A stretch of DNA of 64,000 nucleotides from Pseudomonadota bacterium (GTDB lineage: Bacteria > Chloroflexota > UBA6077 > JAJPGT01): positions 156,732 through 220,731 of the forward strand of contig JAJPGT010000096.1 of assembly GCA_021325655.1 (NCBI GenBank). Direction: 5' to 3'. Positions 8,046 through 17,509 of the stretch are shown here, one piece after another. Made by a program: the position numbers and the translations under genes. Under the pieces are notes generated by a model that worked only from the letters and a program-made list of their open reading frames with translations, was not told the origin of the DNA and made no database searches. How positions within the stretch are numbered: position 1 is the stretch's first letter; each line of letters begins with the position of its first letter.

Positions 8046-10004
8046 ATGAGTACCCCCTTCCCGCGCCTGTTCAGCCCGATCCGAGTTGGCCAGCTTACCC
8101 TGCGCAATCGCATCGTCAGCACGCCTCATGCCTCCGGGTACGTGCGCGACGCCCTGCACGACGAGCGCGAGATCTTCTACCAGGCGGAGAAGGCCAGGGG
8201 TGGGGTGGGCTTCCAGTTCATGGGCGCCACCAACGTGGTGCGGACCCACGGCTACCTCAACCTGATGGCGAACGTGGACGAGCGCATCATCCCGATCTAC
8301 CGCCAGATCGCCGCCGCGGTGCACCGCTTCGAAGGACGGATCGGGGCGCAGCTCAGCCACTTCGGGGCGATGGGCAACGCCAGCCTCCAGGCCGCCCCGC
8401 TGGTCGGCCCCTCCCCGGTCGCCAACGAGGCCGAACGCCAGACACCCCAGGTGCTGGAGCGCGAGGAGCTGGCGGAGATTGCCCAGGCGTTCGCCACGGC
8501 GGCGCGACGCTGCCGCGAGGGGGACCTGGACGCGGTGATCCTGCAGCTCGGCCACGGTTATCTGCTCACCAGCTTCCTGTCCCCACGCTACAACCAGCGC
8601 ACCGATGAGTATGGCGGGTCGACCGAGAACCGGGTCCGCTACCCCCTTGAGGTCCTGCAGGCGATGCGGCGGGAGGTGGGGCGGGACTTCACACTAGGGG
8701 TGCGGATCAGTGGCTCGGAGCTGATCGAAGGCGGGATTGACCTGGCCGAGGCCCAGCGCATCGCCCAGCTCCTGGATGCCAGCGGGCTGGTGGACTGGAT
8801 CGACGTCTCGCAGGGCAACGACGCGCACCTGGTGTCCAAGGCGACGCACTACGGCGGGCTCTACATCGCCCCCGGGGCGTTCGTCCCGCTGGCGGCGGCG
8901 ATCCGCGAGGTCGTCAGCGTCCCCGTCGTCGCGGTAGGGCGCATCCTCACCCCACAGCAAGCGGAGCAGGTGTTGGAGGAGGGACAGGCCGACCTGGTGG
9001 CGATGACCCGGGCGCTGATCGCGGACCCGCACCTACCACGTAAGGCGCAGGAGGGGCGGCTGGACGACATCCGCGTCTGCGTCGGGGCGAACGAGGGCTG
9101 CCTGGGGCGCATCTTCGTCGGGGATCCAATCACCTGCGTCCAGAACCCGCTGATCGGGCGGGAGCAGGAATGGGCCGAGCTCCCACCCGCGCCGCGCCCG
9201 CGGCATGTCCTGGTGGTGGGCGGGGGACCGGCCGGGCTGGAAGCGGCGCGGGTGGCGGCTGCACGTGGGCACCGGGTGACGCTGCTGGAGCGCGCCGGCG
9301 CGCTGGGCGGGCAGGTGCCGCTGGCGGCGCGCATCCCGGGGCGCGCCGAATTCGCTGGGATCACCCGCTGGCTGATCGGCCAGGTGCGCAAGCTCCCGGT
9401 CGAGGTGCGCCTGGAGACGGAGGCGACGCCGGAGCTGGTGGAGGCGCTCCAGCCGGAGGTGGTGGTGCTGGCGACCGGCTCCCGCCCAGCCTCACTGCAG
9501 GTACCCGGCGGGGAGCTGCCACACGTGGTGGATGCCCGGGCGGTGCTGGCCGGCGCAGTGGAGGTGGGCGAGCACGTCCTGGTGCTGGATGGCGAGGGCT
9601 ACCTCAGCGGGCTGGGCGTGGCTGACTTCCTGCTCGGGCAGGGCAAGCGCGTGCAGCTTCTCACCCGAGCGCTCTACCCGGGCGACCACGTGGACGTCAT
9701 CACCCTGCCGCTGGCGCTCAAGCGCCTGGCAGAGCAGCGCTGTGTGTTTACCCCCACAAGCTGGGTGCGCCGGATCGAGCCAGGCCAGGTCATCGCCTAC
9801 CACACGCTGGCCGGCTGGGAGTTCGCTATTGCGCCGGTCGAGACCGTCGTGCTGGCGCTGCCGGCGCTGCCCGAGGACGGGCTGTACCGAGCGCTGAAGG
9901 GACGGCCCGGCCGCTACGAACTGCACCGGATCGGCGATTGTCTGTCTCCGCGCCACATCGACAGCGCCATCTACGAAGGCCAGCGGATTGGCCGGCTGGT
10001 GTGA
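8046..10004 (+). CDS. 2,4-dienoyl-CoA reductase/TMADH-like FMN-FAD oxidoreductase, atypical Fe-S site
   Basis: 652 residues from the ATG at 8046. Residues 1-~340 form the Old Yellow Enzyme TIM barrel (LFSPIRVGQLTLRNRIVSTP at the N-terminus; TDEYGGSTENR, typical of FMN and substrate loops). The C-terminal half has a dinucleotide fold with VLVVGGGPAGLEAARVAA. FadH and trimethylamine dehydrogenase share this layout and bind one 4Fe-4S cluster by CxxCxxxC-x11-C. Here the motif is CVGANEGC, giving Cys345, Cys352 and Cys364 but Ala348 in place of the second ligand. It may hold a 3Fe cluster, an altered cluster or none. The substrate is unknown; it stands alone between divergent and convergent neighbours. 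Confidence 0.85.
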   Translation: MSTPFPRLFSPIRVGQLTLRNRIVSTPHASGYVRDALHDEREIFYQAEKARGGVGFQFMGATNVVRTHGYLNLMANVDERIIPIYRQIAAAVHRFEGRIGAQLSHFGAMGNASLQAAPLVGPSPVANEAERQTPQVLEREELAEIAQAFATAARRCREGDLDAVILQLGHGYLLTSFLSPRYNQRTDEYGGSTENRVRYPLEVLQAMRREVGRDFTLGVRISGSELIEGGIDLAEAQRIAQLLDASGLVDWIDVSQGNDAHLVSKATHYGGLYIAPGAFVPLAAAIREVVSVPVVAVGRILTPQQAEQVLEEGQADLVAMTRALIADPHLPRKAQEGRLDDIRVCVGANEGCLGRIFVGDPITCVQNPLIGREQEWAELPPAPRPRHVLVVGGGPAGLEAARVAAARGHRVTLLERAGALGGQVPLAARIPGRAEFAGITRWLIGQVRKLPVEVRLETEATPELVEALQPEVVVLATGSRPASLQVPGGELPHVVDARAVLAGAVEVGEHVLVLDGEGYLSGLGVADFLLGQGKRVQLLTRALYPGDHVDVITLPLALKRLAEQRCVFTPTSWVRRIEPGQVIAYHTLAGWEFAIAPVETVVLALPALPEDGLYRALKGRPGRYELHRIGDCLSPRHIDSAIYEGQRIGRLV

Positions 10005-10067
10005 GCCGGCGGGCAGCGAGCGCCCCCTGGCGGGGAGGGCGACATTGCCCGGCGGCCGCCGGGGTAT

Positions 10068-10094
10068 GCCACACCCTGCGTCCGCAGGCGTGGC
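10068..10094. terminator. Candidate hairpin between convergent genes
   Basis: A stem GCCACaccCTGCG pairs with CGCAGgcGTGGC around a 2-nt loop, in the 177-bp gap between two convergent genes. A 16-bp GC palindrome sits just upstream at 10048-10063. There is no T-run, so a terminator role is only suggested by position. Confidence 0.35.
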
Positions 10095-10181
10095 GAGGGC
10101 AGCAGGATTCCGCAAAGGTGCCCAGCCTGTTCCCACACCTGCTCGGGGCCGAGGCCAGGACCGGGGCAACGAGCGCAGATC

Positions 10182-11063
10182 TCAGTCGGCGGCAGGCGCC
10201 AGGAACGCCTCCACCGCAGCCAGAAAGGCGCCGTAGCGGGTGCGATGGATGTTGTGATCGGCGCCGGGCACAGTGGCCACCTGGATACGCGGGTTCGCCC
10301 GCGCCCGCGCCACCGCCTCGGAGCTGACGATCCCGCCCCGCTCGGGCTCCGCGAGCAGCAGCAGCGTTGGGCAGCGCAGCTCGACCAGGCGGTCGCGGAA
10401 GTCCCAGGGTTCGTTCTCGTCGAAGACTGCCCGCACCGCGGCCGGGCTCCCCTTCATCGCCGCGTCCGCTTTGCCCGCCACATCCTGTTCTGTCCAGCCG
10501 AGCGCCAGGTTGGCGCGGGCCAGCGCCAGCGCGGCCTCGTAGTCCAGCCCTACCGTGGCGGCGTAGTCCTCCCGCGTCTGCGCCCGCTGCTCGGGCGTGC
10601 GCCGGCGCTGGTCGATGGCCGGGTCCTCCAGCACCAGGCGACTGACACGGTCGGTCGATGTCGCCAGGACCAGCGCAATGGCACCGCCCCAGGAATGGCC
10701 GATGACCGCCGGCTGGCGCAGCCCGAGCACCTCGCAGAGCGCCGCCACCTCCGCGGCCTGATCCTGAATCCGATACCCCGCCGGCGGACGGTCCGAGTCT
10801 CCGTGGCCCTTCAGATCCACCGCGATCACGCGGGCGTGCCGGCCGAGCGCGGGCCCCACGCGCACCCAGCTCAGCGACGAGCTGGTGATTCCGTGAATCA
10901 GCACCACCGCCTCGGCGGCGTCCGATCGCCCCCACTCGCGGTAGGCCATTCGAACTCCGGGCAGCTCCACGAATGCCAGCGGCGGGGCATCCAGGGCCAG
11001 GTTCCGCTCCACGCGCATCGCCTCCCACGGCCCGTTGCTCGCCGGGCCATTCCTGCAGGTCAT
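10182..11063 (-). CDS. Alpha/beta hydrolase
   Basis: About 293 residues. The fold is clear: VVLIHG oxyanion region near 53-58, GHGDSDRP near 86, and the nucleophile elbow GHSWGG with Ser124. A late GADHNIH provides the catalytic histidine. The family includes esterases, C-C hydrolases and haloperoxidase-like enzymes, and the substrate cannot be told. Start choice is uncertain: ATG 11063 has AGGAGGA about 14 nt upstream; ATG 11018 has GGGAGG only 2 nt upstream; TTG 11090 is also in frame. The gene is divergent from the phosphoesterase at 11247. Confidence 0.85.
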   Translation of the reverse strand: MTCRNGPASNGPWEAMRVERNLALDAPPLAFVELPGVRMAYREWGRSDAAEAVVLIHGITSSSLSWVRVGPALGRHARVIAVDLKGHGDSDRPPAGYRIQDQAAEVAALCEVLGLRQPAVIGHSWGGAIALVLATSTDRVSRLVLEDPAIDQRRRTPEQRAQTREDYAATVGLDYEAALALARANLALGWTEQDVAGKADAAMKGSPAAVRAVFDENEPWDFRDRLVELRCPTLLLLAEPERGGIVSSEAVARARANPRIQVATVPGADHNIHRTRYGAFLAAVEAFLAPAAD

Positions 11064-11246
11064 GCTACCGGGGCGCTCCTCCTGCCTCAACCCCGGGCAG
11101 GCGGCCGCTCCCGCCAGTGGCCCCGATCGAGATGCCTTGTCCGGACAGGCGCGAGTAGGCCATCATTGCCGCCACGCGGCCGAGCCCTGTCCAGCCGGGT
11201 GAAAGCCGCGCAATGCGCACGCTGAAAAAGCCCGGGATCTCTTCCT

Positions 11247-12820
11247 TTGTCCCCCTCCCCATCCCTGCGCGGCCGGACGGCCGCGCTCCTGGCCGCCGCT
11301 GCCATGCTGTTCCTGTCCTCCTGTACACCATCCCAACCGGCGAGTCTCGTCGGCGCCACCGACGAGACGGCCCGGGCGCCGGCGGCGCTGGCCCATACGG
11401 CTCAATCCGCCGAGCGCGCGCCCGGGTCCCCAACAACCACGCCCGCCCCGCCGGTGGTCGCGACTGCCGCCCCGCCGTGCCCGCACGACAAGATCAAGCA
11501 CGTTGTTGTCGTCATTCAGGAGAACCGTTCGTTCGACAACTACTTCGGCCTCTTCCCGGGCGCCGATGGCATCCCGCTGGACGCCAGCGGCCAGCCAGCA
11601 GTGTGCGTGCCCGACCCGCAGACTAAGAGCTGCGTCCGGCCGTTCCACAATCCCAAGGACGTCGAAGAGGGCGGGCCGCACTCGGCCGTAGACGCCGCGG
11701 CGGACATCGATGGCGGCAAGATGGACGGGTTTATCCGTCAGCAGGACGATAGCCGCCGCCGGGCCTGTCTTGGTGCTGCGGTGAAGCTCGCCTGCGAGCG
11801 TCCCGGCGGCGTTGCGGACGTGATGGGCTATCACGATGCCCGCGAGATCCCGAACTACTGGACCTACGCTCGGCAGTTCGTGCTCCTGGACCATCTGTTC
11901 CAGCCGAACGCCTCCTGGAGCCTGCCCTCGCACCTGTTCCTGGTCTCCGCCTGGTCGGCCCGCTGCCGCACCAGCGCCTCGGCCACCTGCCGTAACGAGA
12001 TCCAGGACGTCGAGGCGATCCGGGACGGGAGCACGGGCGGGGACCCGGCGGCGCAGCCCTACGCCTGGACCGACCTGACCTACCTGCTCCGCAAAGCGAA
12101 CGTGAGCTGGGCCTACTACGTCGCCGAAGGCACCCAGCCAGACTGCACCGACGACGGCATGGCCTGCCAGGCCAAGCCCCAGCGCGCCGACTTCGACACG
12201 CTCGTCAGCCCGCTGCCCCGCTTCCAGACGGTGCACGACGACCACCAGGTTGGCAACATTCAGCCGATCTCGCGCTTCTACCAGGCGGCGCGAGATGGCA
12301 CGCTCCCGGCGGTCGCCTGGATCGTTCCGGACGAGCCACACAGCGAGCACCCGCCATCATCGATCCACGCCGGCCAGGCCTACGTCACCGGGCTGATCAA
12401 CGCCATCATGCAGGGGCCGAACTGGAACAGCACCGCGATCCTTGTCACCTGGGACGACTGGGGCGGGTTTTACGACCACGTCGTGCCACCCACAGTCAAC
12501 CAGAACGGCTACGGGCTGCGGGTGCCGGGGCTGATGATCAGCCCCGACGCTCGGCGCGGCTCCATCGACCATCAGATCTTGAGCTTCGACGCCTTCCTGA
12601 AGCTCATCGAGGACCTCTCCTCGGCAGCCAGCGGCTGGACCCCGCCACTGACGGGCGGCCGGACCCCCGTCCCACGGGGCGCGAGAACGCGCCCCAGCTC
12701 GGCAATCTGTTGCAAGACTTCGACTTCAGCCAGTCGCCCCGCCCGCCGCTGGTCCTGGACCCCAACCCCCCGCCCGGGCCGCCGGCCTCCGACCCGGTGT
12801 GGCGGCAGCGACCCGGCTGA
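11247..12820 (+). CDS. Phospholipase C-type phosphoesterase lipoprotein (copy 1), frameshifted near the C-terminus
   Basis: A TTG start is followed by a signal peptide ending in a lipobox (LFLSSC), a Pro/Thr-rich linker and a PF04185-type phosphoesterase domain: [36 protein letters not shown] and [11 protein letters not shown]. The family comprises secreted phospholipases C and acid phosphatases. After LIEDL, near 12615, the frame runs on for 230 further codons through antisense of the next gene. Comparison with the paralogue at 56741 shows one base missing near 12616-12618. Restoring it gives a tail homologous to the paralogue ([15 protein letters not shown], then PQLGNL and DFDFSQSPRPPLVL) and a TGA at 12818-12820, just before the convergent methyltransferase. 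It is either a true frameshift or a sequence error. Confidence 0.8.
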
Positions 12821-12833
12821 GCGAGCCGGCCGG

Positions 12834-13598
12834 TCACGTCGCCATCGGCTCGGGCTCCGCGGCCTCCAGCGCCCAGAATACACGGCAGAGCAACGCGGAG
12901 GGCAGCGCCTCCTCCAGCCGCTCCAGCGCGCGTGCCGCCCACGGCGGCAGCCGCCGGTACAGGTACGGGGAGAGGAGAAAGCAGGGGCGCTCGGCGCGCA
13001 CGCGCCAGCCGGCCGCCTGCGCCAGGGCCCGGAAGCGGGCCCGGCTGATCGGAAAGACCCGCTCGCCCCAGTGTCGGCGGTCGAGCGGGAGGAGCGCCCG
13101 CGGGGACCAGGTGCAAGTATCGCACACCAGCGTCCCCCCGACCCGGGTGATCCGTCGCAGTTCGCGCAGCAGCGGCACCGGGTCGTCGAAGTGGAACAGC
13201 AGCCGGATACAGGTGACGGCATCGCAGGCGCCAGCCGCCACGGGGAGCGCGAAGGCATCCGCCTGCACCAGCCGGTCGGCGCCCCGTCCCGCCGCCGCCT
13301 GGAGCATCGGGAGCGAGGCGTCGAAGGCGAGTAGCCAGCGCGCGCGCTGGCGGAGCGCCGGCAGCGCGCGGCCCGTTCCGCACCCCACATCCGCCACCAC
13401 TCCGGCGGCAGGCAAGAGCGCTGCGACGAGCCGGAGTTCGCGGGCGTTGACGTAGGCGCCGCTGGCCCCCCCAAAGCGCTGCTCGTCGTAGCTGGCTGCC
13501 ACCTCCGGCTGGCGATAGAATCCGCGCTTCGCCGCCAGAAGCGCACCAGCGCCGACCGCGGCTTGCCCTGGCCGAACATCAGCGCGGCGCGTCATCAT
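12834..13598 (-). CDS. Class I SAM-dependent methyltransferase
   Basis: 254 residues. The SAM-binding motif I is DVGCGTG at 70-76, followed by LAFDASLPML (acidic ribose ligand) and LVQADAFALPV, a Methyltransf_11 arrangement; the C-terminal ~100 residues are Arg-rich and hydrophobic. It is the last gene of a four-gene operon and overlaps the membrane protein upstream by 4 nt, implying translational coupling. Context suggests methylation of the lipid or glycan product of that operon, which is inference. The acceptor is unknown. Confidence 0.85.
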   Translation of the reverse strand: MMTRRADVRPGQAAVGAGALLAAKRGFYRQPEVAASYDEQRFGGASGAYVNARELRLVAALLPAAGVVADVGCGTGRALPALRQRARWLLAFDASLPMLQAAAGRGADRLVQADAFALPVAAGACDAVTCIRLLFHFDDPVPLLRELRRITRVGGTLVCDTCTWSPRALLPLDRRHWGERVFPISRARFRALAQAAGWRVRAERPCFLLSPYLYRRLPPWAARALERLEEALPSALLCRVFWALEAAEPEPMAT

Positions 13599-14548
13599 GG
13601 CTGCACCAGCGCCGGGCGCGTCGACGCGCGGAAGGCGAACCAGAGCCCAAGCGGGACCCAGACCCAGAGCGTCAGGCAGCGCGCCAGCACCGCCGCGACG
13701 AGCGCGCTGGCGGGATCGCCGCCCAGCGCCGCGGCGGTGGCGACCAGCGAGCCTTCGACCGCACCGACGCCCGCGGGCAGCAGCAGGAGCCCGCCAGCCA
13801 GGCCCGCCAGGCCAAAGGCGAGCGCCGCCCCGGCGAGCGGGAGCGGCACCCCCACCGCGGACGCGGCTGCCCAGAAGAGCAGGGCGTCACAGCACCGCGC
13901 CGCCAGCGCGCAGAGCAGCGCCAGCAGGAGCGCTCCCGGGTTCACGAGTGACTGGATACCGTGCGTCATCTGCCGCAGCCAGGCGCCGCGGGCCGCCACC
14001 CCTCCGCGGCGCCGGTGGAGCACCAGACCAATGAGCGCCAGCGCTGGCAGTGCGGCGATTGCCCCCAGCACTCCCAGACCCAGCCGGCCGAGCCCGAGAT
14101 GCCCGAGCCCGGCCCCGGCCACCGCCAGCCCGGCGAAGCTGGTCGCCTCGGTCGCCCGCTCCAGCGGGAAGACGAAGGCGCTCCGCGCCTCCGGCACGCC
14201 GGTCTCGTCGCGCAACAGCGCGAACTTGCAAAACTCCCCGACTCGCCCCGGCGTCAGGCCCATCGCAAACCCCGCCATGTAGATCCGCAGGCTGGGACGC
14301 AGCCAGAGCCGCGGCGCCACCCGGCGCGCCAGCAGGTGCCAGCGCAGGAATCGCAGCGTGTAGCTGCCGACGCCGAGCGCTGCCATGGCCGGTAGCCAGC
14401 TCACACCTCCGCTCGACCAGCCGGCCGTCTGGACGAGCTGCCAGCTCACGGCCAGGCCAATCGCCAGGAATACGGCCGCGAGCAGGCCGGCGGCCAGGAT
14501 CACCCAGCGCGGCGCCCAGGCGAGTGCCGTACGACTGCTGATGCTCAC
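13595..14548 (-). CDS. UPF0104/LPG-synthase-type integral membrane protein (putative flippase)
   Basis: 317 residues with about seven or eight hydrophobic helices. The family signature GLTPGRVGEFCK lies in a loop near residue 98, and LPAGVGAVEGSLV near 255 matches the second conserved loop (PGGxGxxE) of PF03706. Members include the membrane half of lysyl-PG synthase and AglD-type proteins thought to move lipid-linked substrates. It overlaps the sulfatase-fold gene upstream and the methyltransferase downstream by 4 nt each. A role in moving or handling a lipid-linked intermediate of this operon is inferred. Confidence 0.8.
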   Translation of the reverse strand: MSISSRTALAWAPRWVILAAGLLAAVFLAIGLAVSWQLVQTAGWSSGGVSWLPAMAALGVGSYTLRFLRWHLLARRVAPRLWLRPSLRIYMAGFAMGLTPGRVGEFCKFALLRDETGVPEARSAFVFPLERATEATSFAGLAVAGAGLGHLGLGRLGLGVLGAIAALPALALIGLVLHRRRGGVAARGAWLRQMTHGIQSLVNPGALLLALLCALAARCCDALLFWAAASAVGVPLPLAGAALAFGLAGLAGGLLLLPAGVGAVEGSLVATAAALGGDPASALVAAVLARCLTLWVWVPLGLWFAFRASTRPALVQP

Positions 14549-16344
14549 GAGATTCCCACCGCCTTCATCCAGGTCTGCGTCTGCTCGGCCAGCCGCTGAG
14601 CGAGATCCGGCTGGGCGCCCGCCAGATCGTGCGTCTCGTTCGGGTCGGCCTGCAGGTCGAAGAGCTGCCGATGGCCACTGGCGTTGTTCAGGATGAACTT
14701 CCAGCCCGGCACCGTCACCGAGGTGAAGGTGTAGTCTGCCAGCGCGGAGAAGGCGGCCCGGTCGTGCCCGTCGTCGCTGCCGTCGAGCAAACCGCGCAGA
14801 CTGCGCCCCTGTGATTGGGCCGGCACCGGCACGCCGGCCAGCTCGAGCAGGGTGGGGAAGAGGTCGATCGCCTGCGTCGGGACGGAGACGACCGTGCCGG
14901 GACGGATCAGCGGTGGATAGCGCAGCAGCAGTGGCACGCGCTGCTCGGTGTTGTAGAGGCTGTGGGGATGGAAGAAGGGCGGGCCAACGATCTCCTGTGT
15001 GTGCTCCCCGAACGCCTCGCCATGGTCGGCAGTGACGGCAATGACCGTGGTGTCGGCCAGACCCAGCGTATCGAGCGCGGCGAGCAACCGCCCGAGGTGG
15101 AGATCGAGAAAGGTGAGCTCCCCTTCGTACAGGCTGACCAGCCGCCGCAGGTCAGCGCCGCGCGGGACCAGCGCGCCCGAGTCGATCGCGTCAACGGTCG
15201 CCATGCTCGAGTCGATCGGCCCGCTGTAGCCGCTGTCGTACTGGTCTGCCAGCTCCGCCGGCGGCTGATAGGGATAGTGCGGATCGAAGTAGTGCAGCCA
15301 GAGGAAGAACGGCTGGCCATGCACTGCCTGGAGTTGCGCGATCGCCGCGTCGGTCGTCAGATCAGCCCGCCCCTTGGCGATCTCCTCGATCCGCTGCTGC
15401 ACCCCGGTCGCCTGGTTGAGCATCTTGGGTAGGAGCAGATACTCGCGCGCGACCCGGTAGTCGGCCGCCACCTCCTTGCCGATAGGATTGTCCAGCGCCG
15501 CGGGCCCACCCGGCGCAACGTTCTGGTAGACCTGGAACCCGCGCTGGAACTGGCAGTACTGGGGATCGAAGCTCAGCCAGCTATACAGCGCCGCCGTGGC
15601 GTATCCGGCCCCGTTCAGCAGCGTGGCGAGCGTATCCAGGTTGGCGGGAAGCGTGTCCACCATGTGGACGCGCACGCCGCTGCTGGATGGGTACATGCCG
15701 GTGAACATGCTGGCATGCGAGGGATTTGTCTGCGGCTGCTGCACGATCTGCAGGTCGAAGCGAGCGCCCTGCGCCGCCAGCCGGTCCAGGTTCGGCGTCT
15801 GGATCGACGGATGGCCGTAGACGCGCAGGTAATCGGACCGCACCGTGTCGAGCGTGACCAGGAGAATGTTCGGCGGGCCATCCGCCCGGCTGGCCAGCCG
15901 GGCCGGGGCGGCCTGCGCCCAGGCGGCCTGCCGGCGCCCGTCGGTGGCCCAGGCCAGCGTCAGGACCCCGAGCCCGCCAGCCGAGGCGAGCGCCAGCCCG
16001 AGCCGCAGCGCCGCGCGACGCGTCAACGTCGGTCCGGCCGCCGGAGACGCCTCCCTCACGACCAGGCCGACCCGAGCACGCGCCTGAACACGACCAGCGC
16101 TCCACACACTCCAGACCAGGCCGAGAAGGAGCCCGACGGCCAGCCCGAGCCCACCCTCGATGACGGCGCCATAGAGGAGTAGCTCCGGGCGGAAGCCGGC
16201 GCCGCGCACCGACCAGGCCACCCACACCACCTCGCCGGTCGCCGCCAGGATCCCCAGCAGCGCGCCCAGGGCCGCGCCGGCCAGCGCGGCCCGCGCGAAC
16301 GATACGCTGTGTGGCCGCCTAGGCCGCCAGCCGAGCGACATCAT
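14545..16344 (-). CDS. Sulfatase-fold membrane enzyme with Thr nucleophile (phosphotransferase/phosphodiesterase-like)
   Basis: 599 residues. Hydrophobic helices at about 20-45, 55-82 and 112-133 precede a large extracytoplasmic catalytic domain beginning NILLVTLDTVRSD (metal-binding Asp166). True sulfatases need Cys or Ser in C/S-x-P-S-R. Here the site is TNPSHASM, with Thr206 as the probable nucleophile, as in LTA synthase and phosphoethanolamine or phosphoglycerol transferases. The later DHGEAFGEH supplies metal ligands. The enzyme more likely transfers or removes a phospho-group on a cell-surface polymer or glycolipid than hydrolyses sulfate. It overlaps the upstream glycosyltransferase by 26 nt. 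Confidence 0.82.
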   Translation of the reverse strand: MMSLGWRPRRPHSVSFARAALAGAALGALLGILAATGEVVWVAWSVRGAGFRPELLLYGAVIEGGLGLAVGLLLGLVWSVWSAGRVQARARVGLVVREASPAAGPTLTRRAALRLGLALASAGGLGVLTLAWATDGRRQAAWAQAAPARLASRADGPPNILLVTLDTVRSDYLRVYGHPSIQTPNLDRLAAQGARFDLQIVQQPQTNPSHASMFTGMYPSSSGVRVHMVDTLPANLDTLATLLNGAGYATAALYSWLSFDPQYCQFQRGFQVYQNVAPGGPAALDNPIGKEVAADYRVAREYLLLPKMLNQATGVQQRIEEIAKGRADLTTDAAIAQLQAVHGQPFFLWLHYFDPHYPYQPPAELADQYDSGYSGPIDSSMATVDAIDSGALVPRGADLRRLVSLYEGELTFLDLHLGRLLAALDTLGLADTTVIAVTADHGEAFGEHTQEIVGPPFFHPHSLYNTEQRVPLLLRYPPLIRPGTVVSVPTQAIDLFPTLLELAGVPVPAQSQGRSLRGLLDGSDDGHDRAAFSALADYTFTSVTVPGWKFILNNASGHRQLFDLQADPNETHDLAGAQPDLAQRLAEQTQTWMKAVGIS

Positions 16345-17509
16345 TGACCTCCAGCATCGAGGTGTAGAGCTGCTCGTAGCGCTGCACCAGGGCCTGGGAT
16401 GCGAAGTGCGTCTGCACCACCCAACCCTGTGCCTCCGACATCGCCCGCCGCTGCTCCTCGGAACGCAACAGCAGCTCCAGCCGCTCGGCGAGCAGATCGG
16501 GCCGCTCGGGCGGACAGTTCAGCGCCACCGGCCCCAGCGACGTCACCTCGCGCAGCAGCGGGAGGTCGGTGGTGACCAGGGACCGGCGGGCGTGCAGCGC
16601 TTCCAACAGCAGCGACGGAAACGCGGCCTGGCCCGCCGTCGATCGGTAAGGCAGCGCCAGGACATCGATGGCGGACAGGAAGGTGCCCACATGGACCTTG
16701 CGCAGCCAGGTCACCCGGGCTTCGAGCCCGGCCAGCCGCTGCTGGATCGGCCTCGGGTCTCCTTGCCCGCTCCAGGCGAGCGCGAGCGTTGCCGACGGTA
16801 GTCGCTCGGATAGCGCGCGAAACGCTGCAGCCAGCACGTCGACCCCTTTCCCGTCGTTGAAATGGCCCACGTAGCCGACGACGGGCACGCCATCCTGAAG
16901 CCCGAGGCAGCGGCGCGCCACGCGCGGGGCGCAGCCGGCGAGCTTGCTCTCTTCGACCATATTGGGCAGAACGACGACCCGATCGACCGGCGCGCCCAGC
17001 GCAATCAGCTCGTCGCGCTGGTAGTGGCTGCTCACCACGTAGGCCCGGCAGCGGTACGGGCGCAGCCGACCAAACAGGCGATTGTTGACCGCCCAGAGGA
17101 TGAGCAGGCTGCGCCAGGCGCGCGAGCGCCGCCGGGCCTTGAAGAGCTCTCGCGTATCCACCAGGTGGCCCTCGAAGCCGACGAGCACCGGAGCCGCGAC
17201 ACGCGCCTGCACGACGTTCCCCAGCCAGCCGAATGCCGGGGTAGGGAGCGCCAGGTGAACCAGGTCGCACCCGCGGGATGCTTGTACCACCCGCGGGATG
17301 GCGCCGAGCATCTGCCGGGCCGCGGGCAGCAGCCGTGTCGGCCCGGTGTCCAGCTCGGCCAAGGCTCCGTTAAGGAGCGCGCCGGTGTCAAATGGAGCGA
17401 CCAGTGTCACCTCAGTGCCGCGCCGAACGAGCGCCCGCCCCAGGCCGGTGAGACTATCGATCTGGCCGCTGAGAACCCTTGGGTGGAGAGAAGCCAGGCA
17501 GACTCGCAA
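16319..17509 (-). CDS. GT4-type glycosyltransferase
   Basis: 396 residues with a GT-B fold. The N-terminal Rossmann half starts MRVCLASLHPRVLSGQIDSL. The C-terminal half has VVGYVGHFNDGKGVDVL and then a PYRSTAGQAAFPSLLLEALH block, the nucleotide-sugar-binding E-x7-E-like region. It would be a cytoplasmic, membrane-associated sugar transferase. It is the first gene of the operon that continues with the sulfatase-fold enzyme, the UPF0104 protein and the methyltransferase, a set expected to build and export a decorated glycolipid. Donor and acceptor are unknown. Confidence 0.87.
   Translation of the reverse strand: MRVCLASLHPRVLSGQIDSLTGLGRALVRRGTEVTLVAPFDTGALLNGALAELDTGPTRLLPAARQMLGAIPRVVQASRGCDLVHLALPTPAFGWLGNVVQARVAAPVLVGFEGHLVDTRELFKARRRSRAWRSLLILWAVNNRLFGRLRPYRCRAYVVSSHYQRDELIALGAPVDRVVVLPNMVEESKLAGCAPRVARRCLGLQDGVPVVGYVGHFNDGKGVDVLAAAFRALSERLPSATLALAWSGQGDPRPIQQRLAGLEARVTWLRKVHVGTFLSAIDVLALPYRSTAGQAAFPSLLLEALHARRSLVTTDLPLLREVTSLGPVALNCPPERPDLLAERLELLLRSEEQRRAMSEAQGWVVQTHFASQALVQRYEQLYTSMLEVNDVARLAA

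Noticed and set aside
12820..13334. Extension of the phosphoesterase frame to 13334
   Set aside because: It reads antisense through the methyltransferase and loses similarity after LIEDL, whereas the other frame matches the paralogue.
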